Below are positions 32,094 through 43,213 of a stretch of DNA of 64,000 bases, piece by piece. A program made the position numbers and the translations under genes. Position 1 is the first letter of the stretch, and every line of letters begins with the position of its first letter. Source of the DNA: Hysterangium stoloniferum (taxonomy: Eukaryota; Basidiomycota; Agaricomycetes; Hysterangiales; Hysterangiaceae); contig WHVD01000001.1 in NCBI GenBank assembly GCA_015178975.1, positions 1,674,001 through 1,738,000 of the forward strand, written 5' to 3'. The notes below the pieces were generated by a model that saw only the letters and a program-made list of their open reading frames with translations, had not been told where the DNA came from and did no database searches.

Positions 32094-33884
32094 TCAAATT
32101 CCAAGTCGGGCCCGAAGCGAAGTGAGAACAGTACTTGTATTAATTATATTCATTACAGTCGCGCTAGTTTCGCGTCGCGCTGCCCTCATGATCTCGATTA
32201 TCATAGCCCCGTTACATATAACAAGATGACCTAGGGATGGGGATATTTGGTGATTTTCATTCCAATCTGGTGAGTTGGCAGCCTGGCGATATTCCCTGAT
32301 ATTCACTAGGAGCCGGCATCCCATCGTGCATGCCATGGTACTTTGCCATCTGAAATATATAATATTATTGATCTTGGGCGAGTGAAACTAATTGACACTC
32401 ACACTACGGCAACTGTCGTCAATCCCCGCGACTCCTGCCCTCCCAAGCCATAGATACACGCAACGAACAGTGTCACAGAAATACTAGAAAAATGAACTTT
32501 TTAAGCCTGCAGAATGTGACCAGGAGAAGCGTGATAGATGTTACCCAACGAAGTAAATCACGCTTTAAAGCCCTGGTTTTAAGCCTGATTTCAAGGATAA
32601 TCAATTGGATGCCGTGCTTACCTGTCTTGTAACATTTGTGACAACAATGGAGAACCGTATCCATTAAGGTGGTTCTGAACGGCCTTTAGTATCATGAGTG
32701 TGCATAGGGTCGTTTCGAGTATTAGCGAAGGCAGTATCCCAAACCAAAACATATGGGGCAATGCATCGATACCGCAACCGGTGAATCCGAACTGCATTCC
32801 AAACGCTATCGTGGATATCAGTAATCGGCTGCACATGTTTCCTTCTTAATATAAAGCACTCACCGACAGGCACGCCAAGCCTCGTCAGGAGCAAACATAC
32901 GAGCAGCACTAGTGCTATCATGATTACTAGTACTATAAGCAACTTATAATTGCGATCGTAAACGGCGTAAACCTTTTGAACTGGTTACTTAGTAAAGACA
33001 TCGATCCTGTCTTAACAAGATAAGCCCACCCGAATGAGTAAAATGACTAGATGGAAGGCGTGAGGGGGTGCCAGTTCATTGTTTTATCTCAACATACCTT
33101 GGGAAGATAGGATAGCAGCAACTGTGCTTTCGTGGTGTAAAGGTAATCAGAAGGTATTCTGAATCATCAATGCATACTAACGAGTAAAGCTCCCACCAAA
33201 CAAAGGCGTTACAGCTAGTGTTTGACACAACCGCGTTATTACGGTGCAAATAAGGGCTTTGGTTTTAAGATCCTTACAACTGAAAAACGCATGAGATATT
33301 GCAACGCCATGTGAAGCAGTCGGAATTTGACACACTTTGTCTGTGAGACCTGCAGTAAACATGACTATGAAGCGCCGTCTGAGACGATGAGACCTGAAAT
33401 GACATAAGAATACTCACCAGAAATATCGAAAATGGCCGTAAAGAGTCCTAAATAACGGGTCTCAACAAGGGTCGCTGTTTAATGACGCGCAGTGACTCTG
33501 AAAACATATAACTCACGAACAGGTAAAGGCATTTCCCTAAGGTCCATCGTCGCTGCCATGTAGATTTCTGGAAGGGGTAGGTATTATATAAATCGGAAAC
33601 GGCTGCATTTCAGGGTTACTTTGAAGCACGTACTTCGTGTTCAATGGTCAATCCTGAAGGTACAGAAAAGATGCTCATTAGTTCCCGCCGTAGTTGCGAT
33701 CGTTAGAACGTTACCATAGTCATACACCATCACTGTTGCTGCTGTGACCCAAGAAAACCTGACGATATTATCTGAAATATAGAGCAAAGATAAATATTGA
33801 GCTCGACGACAACACTAAAGTGCTTTCGGGGAGAATGTGGAGCTCACAAGTCTTAATCTGGGTCACAACATGGTTGACAGACAT
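32094..33884 (-). CDS. DUF6533-type multi-exon integral membrane protein
   Basis: Minus-strand gene of at least nine exons. The first five join in phase: 33848-33884 (ATG), 33715-33771, 33634-33653, 33517-33567, 33418-33460, giving VTAATVMVYDYG-LTIEHE-KSTWQRRWTLGKCLYLF-TRYLGLFTAIFDIS, the DUF6533 N-terminal pattern. A later exon reads KVYAVYDRN followed by a hydrophobic helix (32830-32990), then FWFGILPSLILETTLCTLMILK (32618-32810), a short helix exon, and GCRLLVNIREY with the C-terminal tail (to 32094). Exons between 33278 and 33000 were not resolved. Several membrane helices are expected; function is unknown in this fungal family. No stop was found in the resolved exons, so it looks intact. 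Confidence 0.78.
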
Positions 33885-34929
33885 TCTATCTACGCCGATG
33901 GTTGCTGCCTGGTATGGTGACAGCGATGCCTTGAGGAGTACACGTGTAACTCGCAGAAGAGGAGAAGATTAATGTTGTCCACGGGTGTTTCGTAGAGGGA
34001 CATATATATAGTTGTGCATAGAAGGGGATATAGTGTCCGACATCGAGATATGGAGTGAGTGCACGTGAATTGGTACGCCGTTCAGTGGACTACAGTGGAC
34101 ACCATGATCGATGTGGCATCTAATTTTCTCAAATATTGTTCCTTGAAATATCCACATATGTTCTCCTGAGGTAGAATAGAAACAAGAGGTGATATGTACA
34201 TTTTTATTTCAATTGCGCATCAGTACATTGGTTTTGACCGGGGGGGACTCCCCCCATTCTAGGACTTAGGCTATGGAGGCTATGGAGAGTCTGGCGCATC
34301 TTAGAATAGTAGCTTAGCGATGCAAAGTATAAATCTTATTTATATATCAAACACGTCTAAATGTCGATTTTTTATGGGTAACAAAATTTAGCGAGAATGT
34401 CTTACATAAATCGATGACAATAATCCGTCTACAATGCAGTAATGTAGAGGAAAAGGTCATATATGCTGCGCTCGGATCAGGTGTGATTAAACGGAAATAA
34501 TTTGCCGCATGTCCCGTGGTTTCTGCTCTTTCGTGCTTCCTAGGTATCGCCGTGAGTCGCCGGTCATTGCTCGGAGAATTAGTATAAAATATGATACTCG
34601 TCGAATTTCACATAGTTCCGGTCTTCATCCGAGTTTTATATCGAGTTTTATGCGTTATTTACCCAGAACGAACGGCCGATGTTCGCAATCTGAATGGGGT
34701 CCAATTACACCAAGGCTTTACTGATATAATCAATGATTATGTCTGATACTTAGTTCGTCACTTTAAGGATTAGCTTGCGGATACCCGCACTATGCTTTCC
34801 CGTGCTTCGACGATTGCCTCTAGTCGTTTGGTTGCAGTCAAAACGTAATACAGTACAATTCAACGTATGGAACGAGAGGTCATAATCTTAAAAAACATAC
34901 TTAGACCTTGTCGAAATGTTGCACCAACA
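33885..34929. other. No gene recognised
   Basis: Upstream region of the DUF6533-type gene and AT-rich sequence. ORF 34509-34724 (+) has no motif. A run GGGGGGACTCCCCCC at 34241-34255 can form a small GC hairpin. Confidence 0.35.
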
Positions 34930-35118
34930 TCAGTTGAAGAAAGTAGAGTCGGGGCTCATGACATGATGTAATCCAAAATAAGATTTTGACAGATCTTTCT
35001 TCCCTGATTTAGACCACCAACAGTATTTGCCTTCTTGATCTGTCTGCAGGTACTTGAGCTTTGTATTATGTGAGGTGTCAAGCTGGGCCACATAATTCTT
35101 GTAAGTTGAAAGTGTCAC
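34930..35118 (-). pseudogene. Ty1/copia integrase core relic
   Basis: The 62-codon minus-strand ORF fits the copia integrase core: KLKYLQTDQEGKY for KLKxLRTDxGGEY (catalytic Asp kept), then FGLHHVMSPDSTFFN for HGIxHxxSxPxTPxQNG. Cut at 35140 by a following LTR. Only this fragment of a copia element was found. Confidence 0.5.
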
Positions 35119-35139
35119 ATTTTCCTTGCTGTTGCTATC

Positions 35140-35783
35140 TGTTAAGGATTGGGTTTGCAGGGGGTTTCAGGCAACCTGAGGGTATTCTGAGGACAAATAG
35201 GACTTGACTTTAGCTTATCTGCTGCACCTTTGAGCAGTCATCAATGTCCTAATTTAAGACAGACAAGGATTTAACATATTTTCAGATCTGAGGATAGGTC
35301 AAGGAGAAAGAGGTAATTAAGGTGTATATTACAAAAAGGAGAAGACCAAGGACTAAGGCAAATAGTTTGGAGACAGAGAATGAAGCAGATTCAAAATCAA
35401 TATTTAAAGTGAGGTATAACTACTTAACATCACAGTATGTATGTACATATCTATACCAGAGGCTGGTATTGTTCTACAAATTGAGGAGCAAAGGGTTGGA
35501 CCAAAAGAAAAAAGGAAAGAGATGAATGGAATGAAAAGTATGGGCATAGTCAGATAATTGGAGGTAGACCTAAATATAGACAAAGACAAAGTTAAATAAG
35601 CTGGCAAGTGAGTGTGTTTCAGAGAGGTAGTTGGGCTCTGAAAAATGCAGATTCTTCTTGAATGGACCAGCAGGAATTGACAGGGAGTTGTATTAGTGAA
35701 AAGCTGGGTTCCAGGTGGGATCTGGGAATCAGTCTCAACATCAATTTTCACTCTTACCCACATGCACATAGGACCCCCTAACC
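35140..35783. repeat. LTR-like segment, family D
   Basis: Starts TGTTAAGGATTGGG, with the shared motif at 35199-35231 (AGGACTTGACTTTAGC). No TAACA right end is visible before the next LTR begins at 35784, so the end is uncertain. Confidence 0.5.
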
Positions 35784-36037
35784 TGTTAAGTGCCGTGTCA
35801 GGAACTTATTCTGGAACTATCAGAAAGTCACTGGGAAGTCAGAAACTATCAGATAGGGTTAGGACATTGGCTTCAGCTTATGTGCTGTGCCTCTACGCAA
35901 ATGCTCAGAGACTTACAATGGAAGATACAAATATTCAGAGTTCCGAATATTGAGCATACAGAAAGATGGAAGAGGGAATAAGAAACTAAGTCAATATCAG
36001 ATCTAAAGTAAAGTACAAATTTGTGGAAACTAATATA

Positions 36038-37627
36038 CAGTGAGGGACAAAACCCTTCCAATGATTTTTAGTTGTGCAAAGATTCTTGAATAACTCAAGA
36101 ACCACTGTAGATACAAACCTGAAATTTGGTGGTTGGTTAGGTCTACATGTTATCTATATGCCCTTAAAATATTATGACATAAGCATTAGTATTTCCCACA
36201 CTATATATAAAATAATAATAAAATGACATTGGAAGGGTTTTGTCCCAGTCACATGATTAACACAAAACCTTATTGATTATCAGCAAATAAGGTTTTGTTT
36301 AATCATGTGACCTGTCAAAATTAGATATATATATAGCTGTTCACTTTTTAGTTCAACAACATCCCCACAACTCAACATTCTACACCATGAAAGCTCTTAC
36401 TCCTCCTCAGGTTGTCACATTCTCATTTTGCTCAATAAGGGCAAGTCTACTTCTCAGATCTCTGCAATCACTGGCAGAGATCTGTTTACTATATCCAGAA
36501 TTCACTTTACCCATTGCCCATCACTTGCCAAAGCACCTGGTGGCCATCCATGCAAGCTTTCTCCCTCAGATATTCATTATTCCCTCTAACAAATCACTTC
36601 TCAGAAGGCAGAACATGCCACTGAGGTGACCAAAATCCTTCAAAATATGACTGGAGAGTCCATTTCAGTGAAGACTGTTCATAGAGCACTCAAAAAGGCT
36701 GGAATGAGGGCTGTGGTGGAGAGAAAAGGCCTTTACTCACTAAGAGGCATAGGAAGGCAAGGATGGACTCTGCTCTGGCACACAAGGACTGGACTGTGGA
36801 TGATTGGAAGAGGGCTGTTTGGTTAGATGAGACAAAAATCAATTGTTTCGAGTCAGATGAGAGGAAGTAGGTGTAGAAAAGGGCAGGAGAGGGGCTCAGT
36901 GATAGGGTGGCTGAGGGTACAATCAGGTTTGGAGGAGGAAATCTGATGTTGTGAGGCTGTATGTTGTGGGAAGGACCAGGATATTCCACCAAAATTGATG
37001 GAAGGATGGATGCTGACCTTTATGTTAGCATTATGGAAGATGAACTTCAAGAAATCATGGAGTATTATGGCAAGAACACAGGGGATGTGGTCTTTCAGCA
37101 AGACAATGACCCCAAACACAAGAGCAAAAAGGCCACCAATTGGTTTAAAGACAATGGATTTGTGGTCATGGTATGGCCACCTCAGTCTGCTAACCTTAAT
37201 CCAATTGAACACCTCTGGTATTACCTCAAAAGGAGGCTGGGTGGCACCCAAGAGTATTCATGAGTTGTGGGAGAGGTTCAGACAGAGTGGGAGAAGATCC
37301 CTGCCTCTACTTGTCAGAACTTGATAGAGAGTATGCCTAGAAGGGTTGAGACTGTTTTGAAGGCCAAGGGAGGCTATACCAAGTACTAGAATGTTTAATT
37401 TGCATTTTTTTTATACCAGGGACAAAACCCTTCCAATGTGATTTTATTAGTGTTTTATTTATAGTGTGGGAAATACTAATGCTGATGTCATAATATTTTA
37501 AGGGCATATAGATAACATATAAACCTAACCAACCTCCAAATTTCAGGTCTGTATCTACAGTAGTTCTTGAGTTATTCAAGAATCTTTGCACAACTAAAAA
37601 TCATTGGAAGGGTTTTGTCCCTCACTG
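36038..37627 (+). mobile_element. Tc1/mariner-like transposon 1 (degenerate)
   Basis: 1590 bp, flanked by TA on both sides (36036-36037, 37628-37629). Terminal inverted repeats of about 209 bp (36038-36246 and 37419-37627). Each arm begins and ends with the same 20-bp block in opposite orientations (36044-36063, 36227-36246, 37419-37438, 37602-37621). Confidence 0.92.
36387..37263 (+). pseudogene. Tc1-like transposase, broken
   Basis: Met at 36387 (MKALTPPQ) followed by frame changes. Helix-turn-helix remnants (HRALKKAGMRAVVERKG), then a longer open part 36961-37263 with MLWEGPGYSTKIDGRMD, the second catalytic Asp in FQQDNDPKH and the Glu in NPIEHLW, 34 residues apart, hence a DD34E enzyme of Tc1 type. 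The first Asp region survives as WLDETKIN at 36822-36845. At least three frameshifts or stops; not functional. Confidence 0.85.
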
Positions 37628-38017
37628 TAAGTCTTCTCGTTGTTGTACTACAAACTGAGACCATAATAAGACGGAAATAGGAGTATTTTTAAAACAGGGA
37701 TACAATAAGACATATCGGGGAGACAATATTCCGAAACGGGAATATAATAGACAAATGATTGAATACTTGTCAACGGACAAATTACCAAATGCAGAACAAG
37801 GGAAGAATGCGGAAGATATGGTAACTATGATGTTCCATAGTCAGAGGTCAGAAGTCAGATATTGAAACATCCAGGAACGGGTCGTAACAGTACCCCCCTG
37901 TTAGGCTGAAGTCCCATAGAGGCGATTAGGTACTGAGTGATTGAAGTGACGGCTGATTGTTATGTGTTGTGAAATTTACACAATTCTGGAGGTGAGAGTT
38001 TTGGCTGCTGTCCTGAG

Positions 38018-38025
38018 TATAAAAA
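38018..38025 (+). promoter_or_regulatory. TATA box of the antisense gene in GypC
   Basis: TATAAAAA, 49 bp upstream of the ATG at 38074, in the same relative place as in the GypA and GypE copies. Confidence 0.65.
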
Positions 38026-38073
38026 CCTCCAAATATTCAAATTAATGTTTTTGTTTCTTTATCCACAACTTGC

Positions 38074-39210
38074 ATGTCGATTTGTCGGCCATTGTTCAAC
38101 ACTACCCCGGAAGATTCAGACGCCGAAATTGCCATACTTCAAAAAATGTCGAAGGTCACAGAACTTCAACAAAAATGACAGAGGATGGAGGAGATAAAGC
38201 GATGACAAGAGGAGGAGGAAAAGACATTGATGCGGGAGTTGAAGGAGGTGTAGGAGGCGGAAAAATGGGAGTTGGAGCGAGTGAAGGTGGAAAAGGAGGC
38301 ATGGATATGGAAGATGGCGGAGGTTCAGAGGAAGAGAGAAGAGGTGGAAAGACAACAGTGGGAGTCTGAGGTGGCGGAAAAATGTAAGGAGATAAGGGAA
38401 GGAAAGGTAAGTCTAAACCATAAGTTTCTGTGTTTTTCATCCGATAACTATTGGGCACAGCAAAAAGCCGTGGAGGTGGAGGTAGAGGGAGAGGCTGGGC
38501 CTTCGAGTCCCAAAGTAAGTGCTGTTTGCAAAAGGTCGGTAGTTGATTAACTTCTGAAACAGAAACAAAATGTCAAGGCTCCGGAACGGATGGAAGTCAT
38601 CCACGACAGTCCGTGTTATCGATGTTCAATTCGGAATATGACGTGTTGGAAACAGAAGGTAAAATGGGGCAGAACTTGCTATCCCTGCGTGGTTCTCAAA
38701 CTTCCATGCACTCTCGCCATGAAAAGGGTTCCGAAAGGTGAGAAGGCTCAGAAAAATAATGACACAGAAAGTTTGGGAGTGACCAAAATTGCGGAAACTG
38801 AAGTGCCGAATATAAATTGTACGGGCATCGAACTCCTCAACGATACCGTCAATGCGTTGGTTTTTATCGGAACAGAACTTATGAAAATGCAGGATGCACT
38901 GGAGCACCATAATGACATCCAAGAAAAGGGTTTCCGTTCGTTGACCCGGAATTTCTGGAGGCAAAACGACTTTCTGGAGAAGGTAATGGTTAGCATCAGT
39001 ATTATTGCAGTTTCTGAGAGGTTTTCCGATAAGGCAAGGGAGCAGCCAAATGATCCATTGGTGGAATGTGTCGAGAAAAGGTGGGAGTTAGGAAAGGGGC
39101 CAGAAAGTGAAGATGAAGAAGTGCAGGATATGGTGGAAAGTGCAGAGATTGCGGATGATACGGGAGTTGAAGTGGAAGGAGGATTTGGGGTGTCAGAAAC
39201 GTTAAAATAG
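38074..39210 (+). CDS. Antisense Zn(II)2Cys6-type gene carried by GypC
   Basis: Best copy of the antisense gene. Exon 1 38074-38406, intron 1 38407-38460 (GTAAGT...ACAG), exon 2 38461-38514, intron 2 38515-38562 (GTAAGT...ACAG), exon 3 38563-39210. All joints keep one frame; total 345 codons. Exon 1 encodes a Glu/Lys/Arg-rich coiled coil, with two TGA and one TAG in it. Exon 2 is acidic (VEVEVEGEAGP). Exon 3 has six Cys at 38614-38709 spaced C-x2-C-x6-C-x10-C-x2-C-x6-C, as in the fungal Zn2Cys6 DNA-binding cluster, followed by Lys/Arg residues, a helical segment and an acidic tail (PESEDEEVQDMVE). It lies between pol and the 3' LTR, convergent to pol. A DNA-binding regulator is the natural inference. 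Confidence 0.75.
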
Positions 39211-39302
39211 TTGCAATAATATTTTTTTTGACTTGCATGATTTTGAAGAACAAGTGTGATATCAGAAGTATCAGAAACTAAGCAGAAAGAAAACAGAAAA
39301 AG

Positions 39303-39491
39303 TTAGAGTGAGGATAAAGGTCTGGGTTTGCTCGGATAGGCTGTGTGGAAGTCAGTAACAATTTCCATAGTGTGTCCAAGTTCCGTGGCCAATATCCATG
39401 AAGTTTCCTTGTTGGTTCCTTCATAACCTGCCCATTTGAATAAATAGAGCAATTTACAAGTATGTTGGTGATTGTTGATTTTAGAATCCAA
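39303..39491 (-). pseudogene. GypC chromodomain
   Basis: Minus-strand frame with KLLYLFKWAGYEGTNKETSW and the same C-terminus as GypA (HTAYPSKPRPLSSL). Separated by frame changes from the integrase. Confidence 0.85.
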
Positions 39492-39630
39492 AATTTCAGA
39501 AACTTCAAATTCAGGTTCTCTGTCAATGATGACTGGAGGGGGCGGAGGTTGAATACATTCCAGGATTTTGTTAGGAACACAGGGTTCTAATGTGGAAGAC
39601 AGGGTGGACTGCTCGCATACTATCGGGAAG

Positions 39631-40870
39631 TCAGAGAGTCCATGAGAGTGAACCAGCTTGTGCTATAATTTCAAAAGGGCCTAAGAATTTCTCAGCGAGT
39701 TTTTTAGAAGGTTGGGTGGTATGGAAGAATTGAGCTTTTACAAAAACCTGATCACCAATTTTACAATTAGGAGGTGGGATCCTGTTTTTGTCCATGGAAC
39801 ATTGGTAATATTCCTGGGTGGAAGAAATAGCTTTCCGAAGTTCTTGATGTAATTCGTCGAGGTCGGTAATAAATTCTTGAGCACGGACAGAGGCCAAATA
39901 TCATTCGGAATGTACTGTGAGATTCGGGTTGTAGCCCTTGTTGGCGAAAAAAGGAGAGATGCCAGTAGTTGCATTTGGAGAGTTATTGTAGGTGAATTCC
40001 ACGATCGGAAGAAGGGATTTCCAGTTGTCCTGTTGATAATTGCAATAGATGCAGAGATATTGTTCCAATGTTTGATTAACACGTTCTGTTTGTCCATCAC
40101 CTTCCGGGTGATATCCTGAGGTGAAGTGTAGTTTCATGTCGAGGGCTTTTCTGAGGGCCTGGAAGAAATAGGAGATGAACTTGGAGCCTCGATCAGAAGT
40201 TATGTGAGATGGAACACCATGTTTGGAAAATACATGAATAATGAAAAGTTCCGCTAATTGTAAGGACGTGATTGTATCATGAGTGGGTATGAAAATGCCT
40301 TGTTTCGAGAATTGATCCACAACAACTAGAATGGATGTAAAGCCTTCAGATGTCGGAAGTTACTCGATAAAATCCATGGAAATTGAGTTCCAGGGTTTTT
40401 CCAGTATTGGGAGTTGCTTGAGAAGGCTGTATGGCTTATGCCTCTGGGTTTTAGAGTGTAAGCAGGTGGTGCATGACTTACAGAACTGGGTTAAGAAATA
40501 TCGGAGGTTGGGCCAAGTATATTCTCTACAGATTAGACCAAGAGTATTGTTAATGCCGTAATGTTCGGAGATTGGGTGATTGTGTTTGTACTGAAGTATG
40601 TGGAGTCGGAGATTGTTGGAATCTGGAACGTAGATATGTCCATCGAGATGGATAAAACCTTGAGAGTCCTGTGACCATCAGGGTTGGTCGGGATTATTGG
40701 GAACTTCTAGATGTGGCTTGAGAGCCGGATCGGAAGTGAGTGTGGAAAGGATATCTTGATGTAATTGTTCAATGTCCATGATCATTATGCTATGCATAAT
40801 TGGATAGTAGAGGGAAGTCACTCGAATAGATGTGGAAAGTTGTTGCATTGTAAAAACCGGTTTCAAGTTA
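39631..40870 (-). pseudogene. GypC integrase
   Basis: ORF 39901-40320 holds the core (FSKQGIFIPTHDT, HITSDRGSKFISYFF, DGQTERVNQTLEQY), with the last two catalytic residues present. ORF 39631-39897 continues to the C-terminal region (RIPPPNCKIGDQVFVKAQFF). ORF 40678-40866 is the segment before the zinc finger (IMIMDIEQLHQDIL). Stops and frameshifts lie between them. Confidence 0.85.
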
Positions 40871-41007
40871 TGCAGATTAACAACAGTGTAGTTACTTTTC
40901 CCCTCTTTAGGATAGACATCCCATCATCGAGTCATGGCATCTGGTTTTCCACCAAGGTGTCCGGGTCAGAAACGGATCATCATGTTGAAAGCAGAAAGGA
41001 ATTCAGA

Positions 41008-41550
41008 CTAGTGGGCTTGCCGGTGGGTCAAAAGTTTAGTGGTAGAAAAATATTTGAGATTTTTGTGATCGGTAACAACATCAATGGGAGTTGCGGAACC
41101 TTTGAGATAATGATGCCAATGTTTGAAAGCCTCAAAAATAGCCAAAAGTTCCTCATCATGAATGTCATAGTTGAGTTTGGACACTTTCAGTGTCCGAGAA
41201 AGGAATGTGACCGGATGAATGTCACCGTCAGAATCTTGAATGGAAAGAATTGTGGCAATTGCATAATCAGAAGCATCAGTTTCCACAATAATCGGAACAT
41301 CAGGTTTCCAATGGGAAAGAATCGGGACAGAAGTGAAAGCATTTTTCAAAGTCTGGAAAGCGGAGCGGCATTTGTCATCAAAGACCAATGGTTGAGTTTT
41401 ACAGGTAAGGCGAGTAAGTGGTATTGTAATATCTGAGTAATTCTGAATAAAATGATGGTAAAACTTGGCGAAACCTAAAAATGACTGAATATCCTTGACT
41501 TTCCGTGGTTCAGGCCAATCATGGACAACTTGAACCTTCGTTTCATCCAT
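41008..41550 (-). pseudogene. GypC RNase H and end of RT
   Basis: 180-codon ORF from MDETKVQVVHDWPEPRK through FLGFAKFYHHFIQNY to TDASDYAIATI and VVTDHKNLKYF, ending QAH as in GypA. Its first part is duplicated at 41562-41938. Confidence 0.88.
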
Positions 41551-41938
41551 ACGGAGACCCTCAGTGTCCGAGCAAGGAATGTGACCAGATGAATGTCACC
41601 ATCAGAATCTTGAATGGAAAGAATTGCGGCAATTGCATAATCAGAAGCATCGGTTTCCACAATAATCAGAACATCAGGTTTCCAATGGGAAAGAATCAGG
41701 GCAGAAGTGAAAGCATTTTTCAAAGTCTGGAAAGCAGAGTGGCATTTGTCATCAAAGACCCATGGGTGAGTTTTACAGGTAAGATGAGTAAGTGGTATTG
41801 TAATATCTGAGTAATTCTGAATAAAACAACAGTAAAACTTGGCGAAACCTAAAAATGACTGAATATCCTTGACTTTCCGTGGTTTGGGCCAATCACGGAC
41901 AACTTGAACCTTCGTTTCATCCATACAGAGACCCTCAG
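41188..41938 (-). repeat. Tandem duplication, 374-bp unit, within RT/RNase H
   Basis: 41191 onward and 41565 onward repeat the same order of sequence with a spacing of 374 bp and several per cent divergence; the junction falls at TCAG in both. 374 is not a multiple of three, so the duplication shifts the frame and would by itself break pol. Confidence 0.93.
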
Positions 41939-42194
41939 GTCCGATAATGAAACCTAAGTATTCAATAGAATCCATGTCAAGGTAACATTTTTTACCATTG
42001 GCGAAAAGACCGTTTTTGCGGAGTCTTTGGAAGACTTCACGGACTTGTTCATCGTGAAGAGCGGGATCCTCAGAGAATACCAAAATGTTGTCCAAATAGA
42101 CTATAACACATACGTCAAGCATGTCAGAAAATATATCGTTAACAAAACGTTGAAAAGCGGAAGGGGCGTTGGTAAGGCCGAACGGCATAACCAA
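41475..42194 (-). pseudogene. GypC reverse transcriptase with altered catalytic motif
   Basis: 239-codon ORF: MPFGLTNAPSAFQRF, VIVYLDNILVFS, EYLGFIIGP, then the duplicated RNase H start. The catalytic Tyr-Leu-Asp-Asp is Tyr-Leu-Asp-Asn here (plus-strand GTTGTCCAAATA around 42087), which should abolish polymerase activity. GypA has the normal motif. Confidence 0.88.
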
Positions 42195-42254
42195 CCATTC
42201 AAAGGATCCATAGTGAGTCCGAAAAGCAGTTTTCCATTCATCGCCCTTGGCAAT

Positions 42255-43213
42255 TCAGACCAAATGATAGGCGTGTTTGAGGTCTATTTTGGTGTAGATC
42301 CGAGCTTTCTGTGGGGCATTGAGTAGATCGGTAACGAGTGGAAGTGGATACTTATCTTTCTGTGTGATGGAATTTAATTCTCTGAAATCGACACAGAGTT
42401 GAAGGGAGCCATCCTTCTTTCTGACGAAAAGGATGGGTGCTCTGTACGGAGACTTTGAGGGATGGATAAAACCTATCGACAGATGTTCATCCAGGAACTC
42501 CCAAATAGACAAAAGTTCCGATTGGGATAATGGGTAAATAGGTCCTAACGGAGGGTTTGAACCGGGCTCAATATCAATTTTTAAGTCGTAGGGCCTATGT
42601 GGTGCAAGCCAGTCAGCTTTTTGCTTACTGAAAATGTCCACAAAATCATGGTATTTTTCGGGAACTCCTTCCAGGTCGGCTTTTAGCTTGGATAGTTCTG
42701 GAGTTGCAAAATGTCCAGATGCTTCATCAACTTTTAAACTGATCGAAAAACACTGCGAACCATCCAGTTTACTCGCCCTAACAAATGCTGAAGCGTTGAT
42801 GAGAGAGATTTTTGGAGGCACAAAGGTTTTGGTAGAAGCTGGAGGTGCCGTTGAGGCTGAAAAGGCTTTGGCCAGAAGAGATGCTGCAGGAGGAATGGAA
42901 GTGCTGGGAATCTGGAAATTAATACTGCCCAATACCCAGTCAATCAACGGATTATATCGGGTGAGCCAGTTGTATCCAAGAACTACCAAACAGCTAGAGT
43001 CCAACTGTGTTACGAAAAAAGTAACCATCTGGGATGTTCCACACGGAACCGGATAGACATGTCACAGGCTTGGGTAATTTCCGTATTGCTAGTGCTGTCA
43101 AACAGACGCAAAGAAATTGTGGGAACAGAATGGAGTTTCAGATTATGTTTCATGGCAAAGGTGGTATCTACAAAACAGTGTGTGGAGCCGGAATCTATCA
43201 GAGCTCGGAACAC
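42255..43213 (-). pseudogene. GypC protease and RT N-terminus
   Basis: ORF 43010-43213 carries the retropepsin site ALIDSGSTHCFVD intact. ORF 42255-43028 carries VVLGYNWLTRYNPLIDW, a Pro/Ala/Ser linker, and the RT start (YDLKIDIEPGSNPP, FVRKKDGSLQLCVDF, YTKIDLKHAYHLV). They overlap in different frames by one indel. Confidence 0.87.

Larger units (their letters stand above)
35784..37889 (-). repeat. GypC 3' LTR (family C), split by a Tc1-like element
   Basis: Starts TGTTAAGTGCC, ends GGGTCGTAACA at 37889. The Tc1-like element 36038-37627 lies inside; without it the LTR is about 514 bp. Directly to the right, on the minus strand, is a GGGGGGTAC purine tract, so this is the 3' LTR of the minus-strand GypC. 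Motif at 35861-35893. Confidence 0.8.

Noticed and set aside
38116-38458. Minus-strand Pro/Leu-rich ORFs at the GypC antisense gene
   Set aside because: Mirror frames of a purine-rich coding exon; no independent start or motif.
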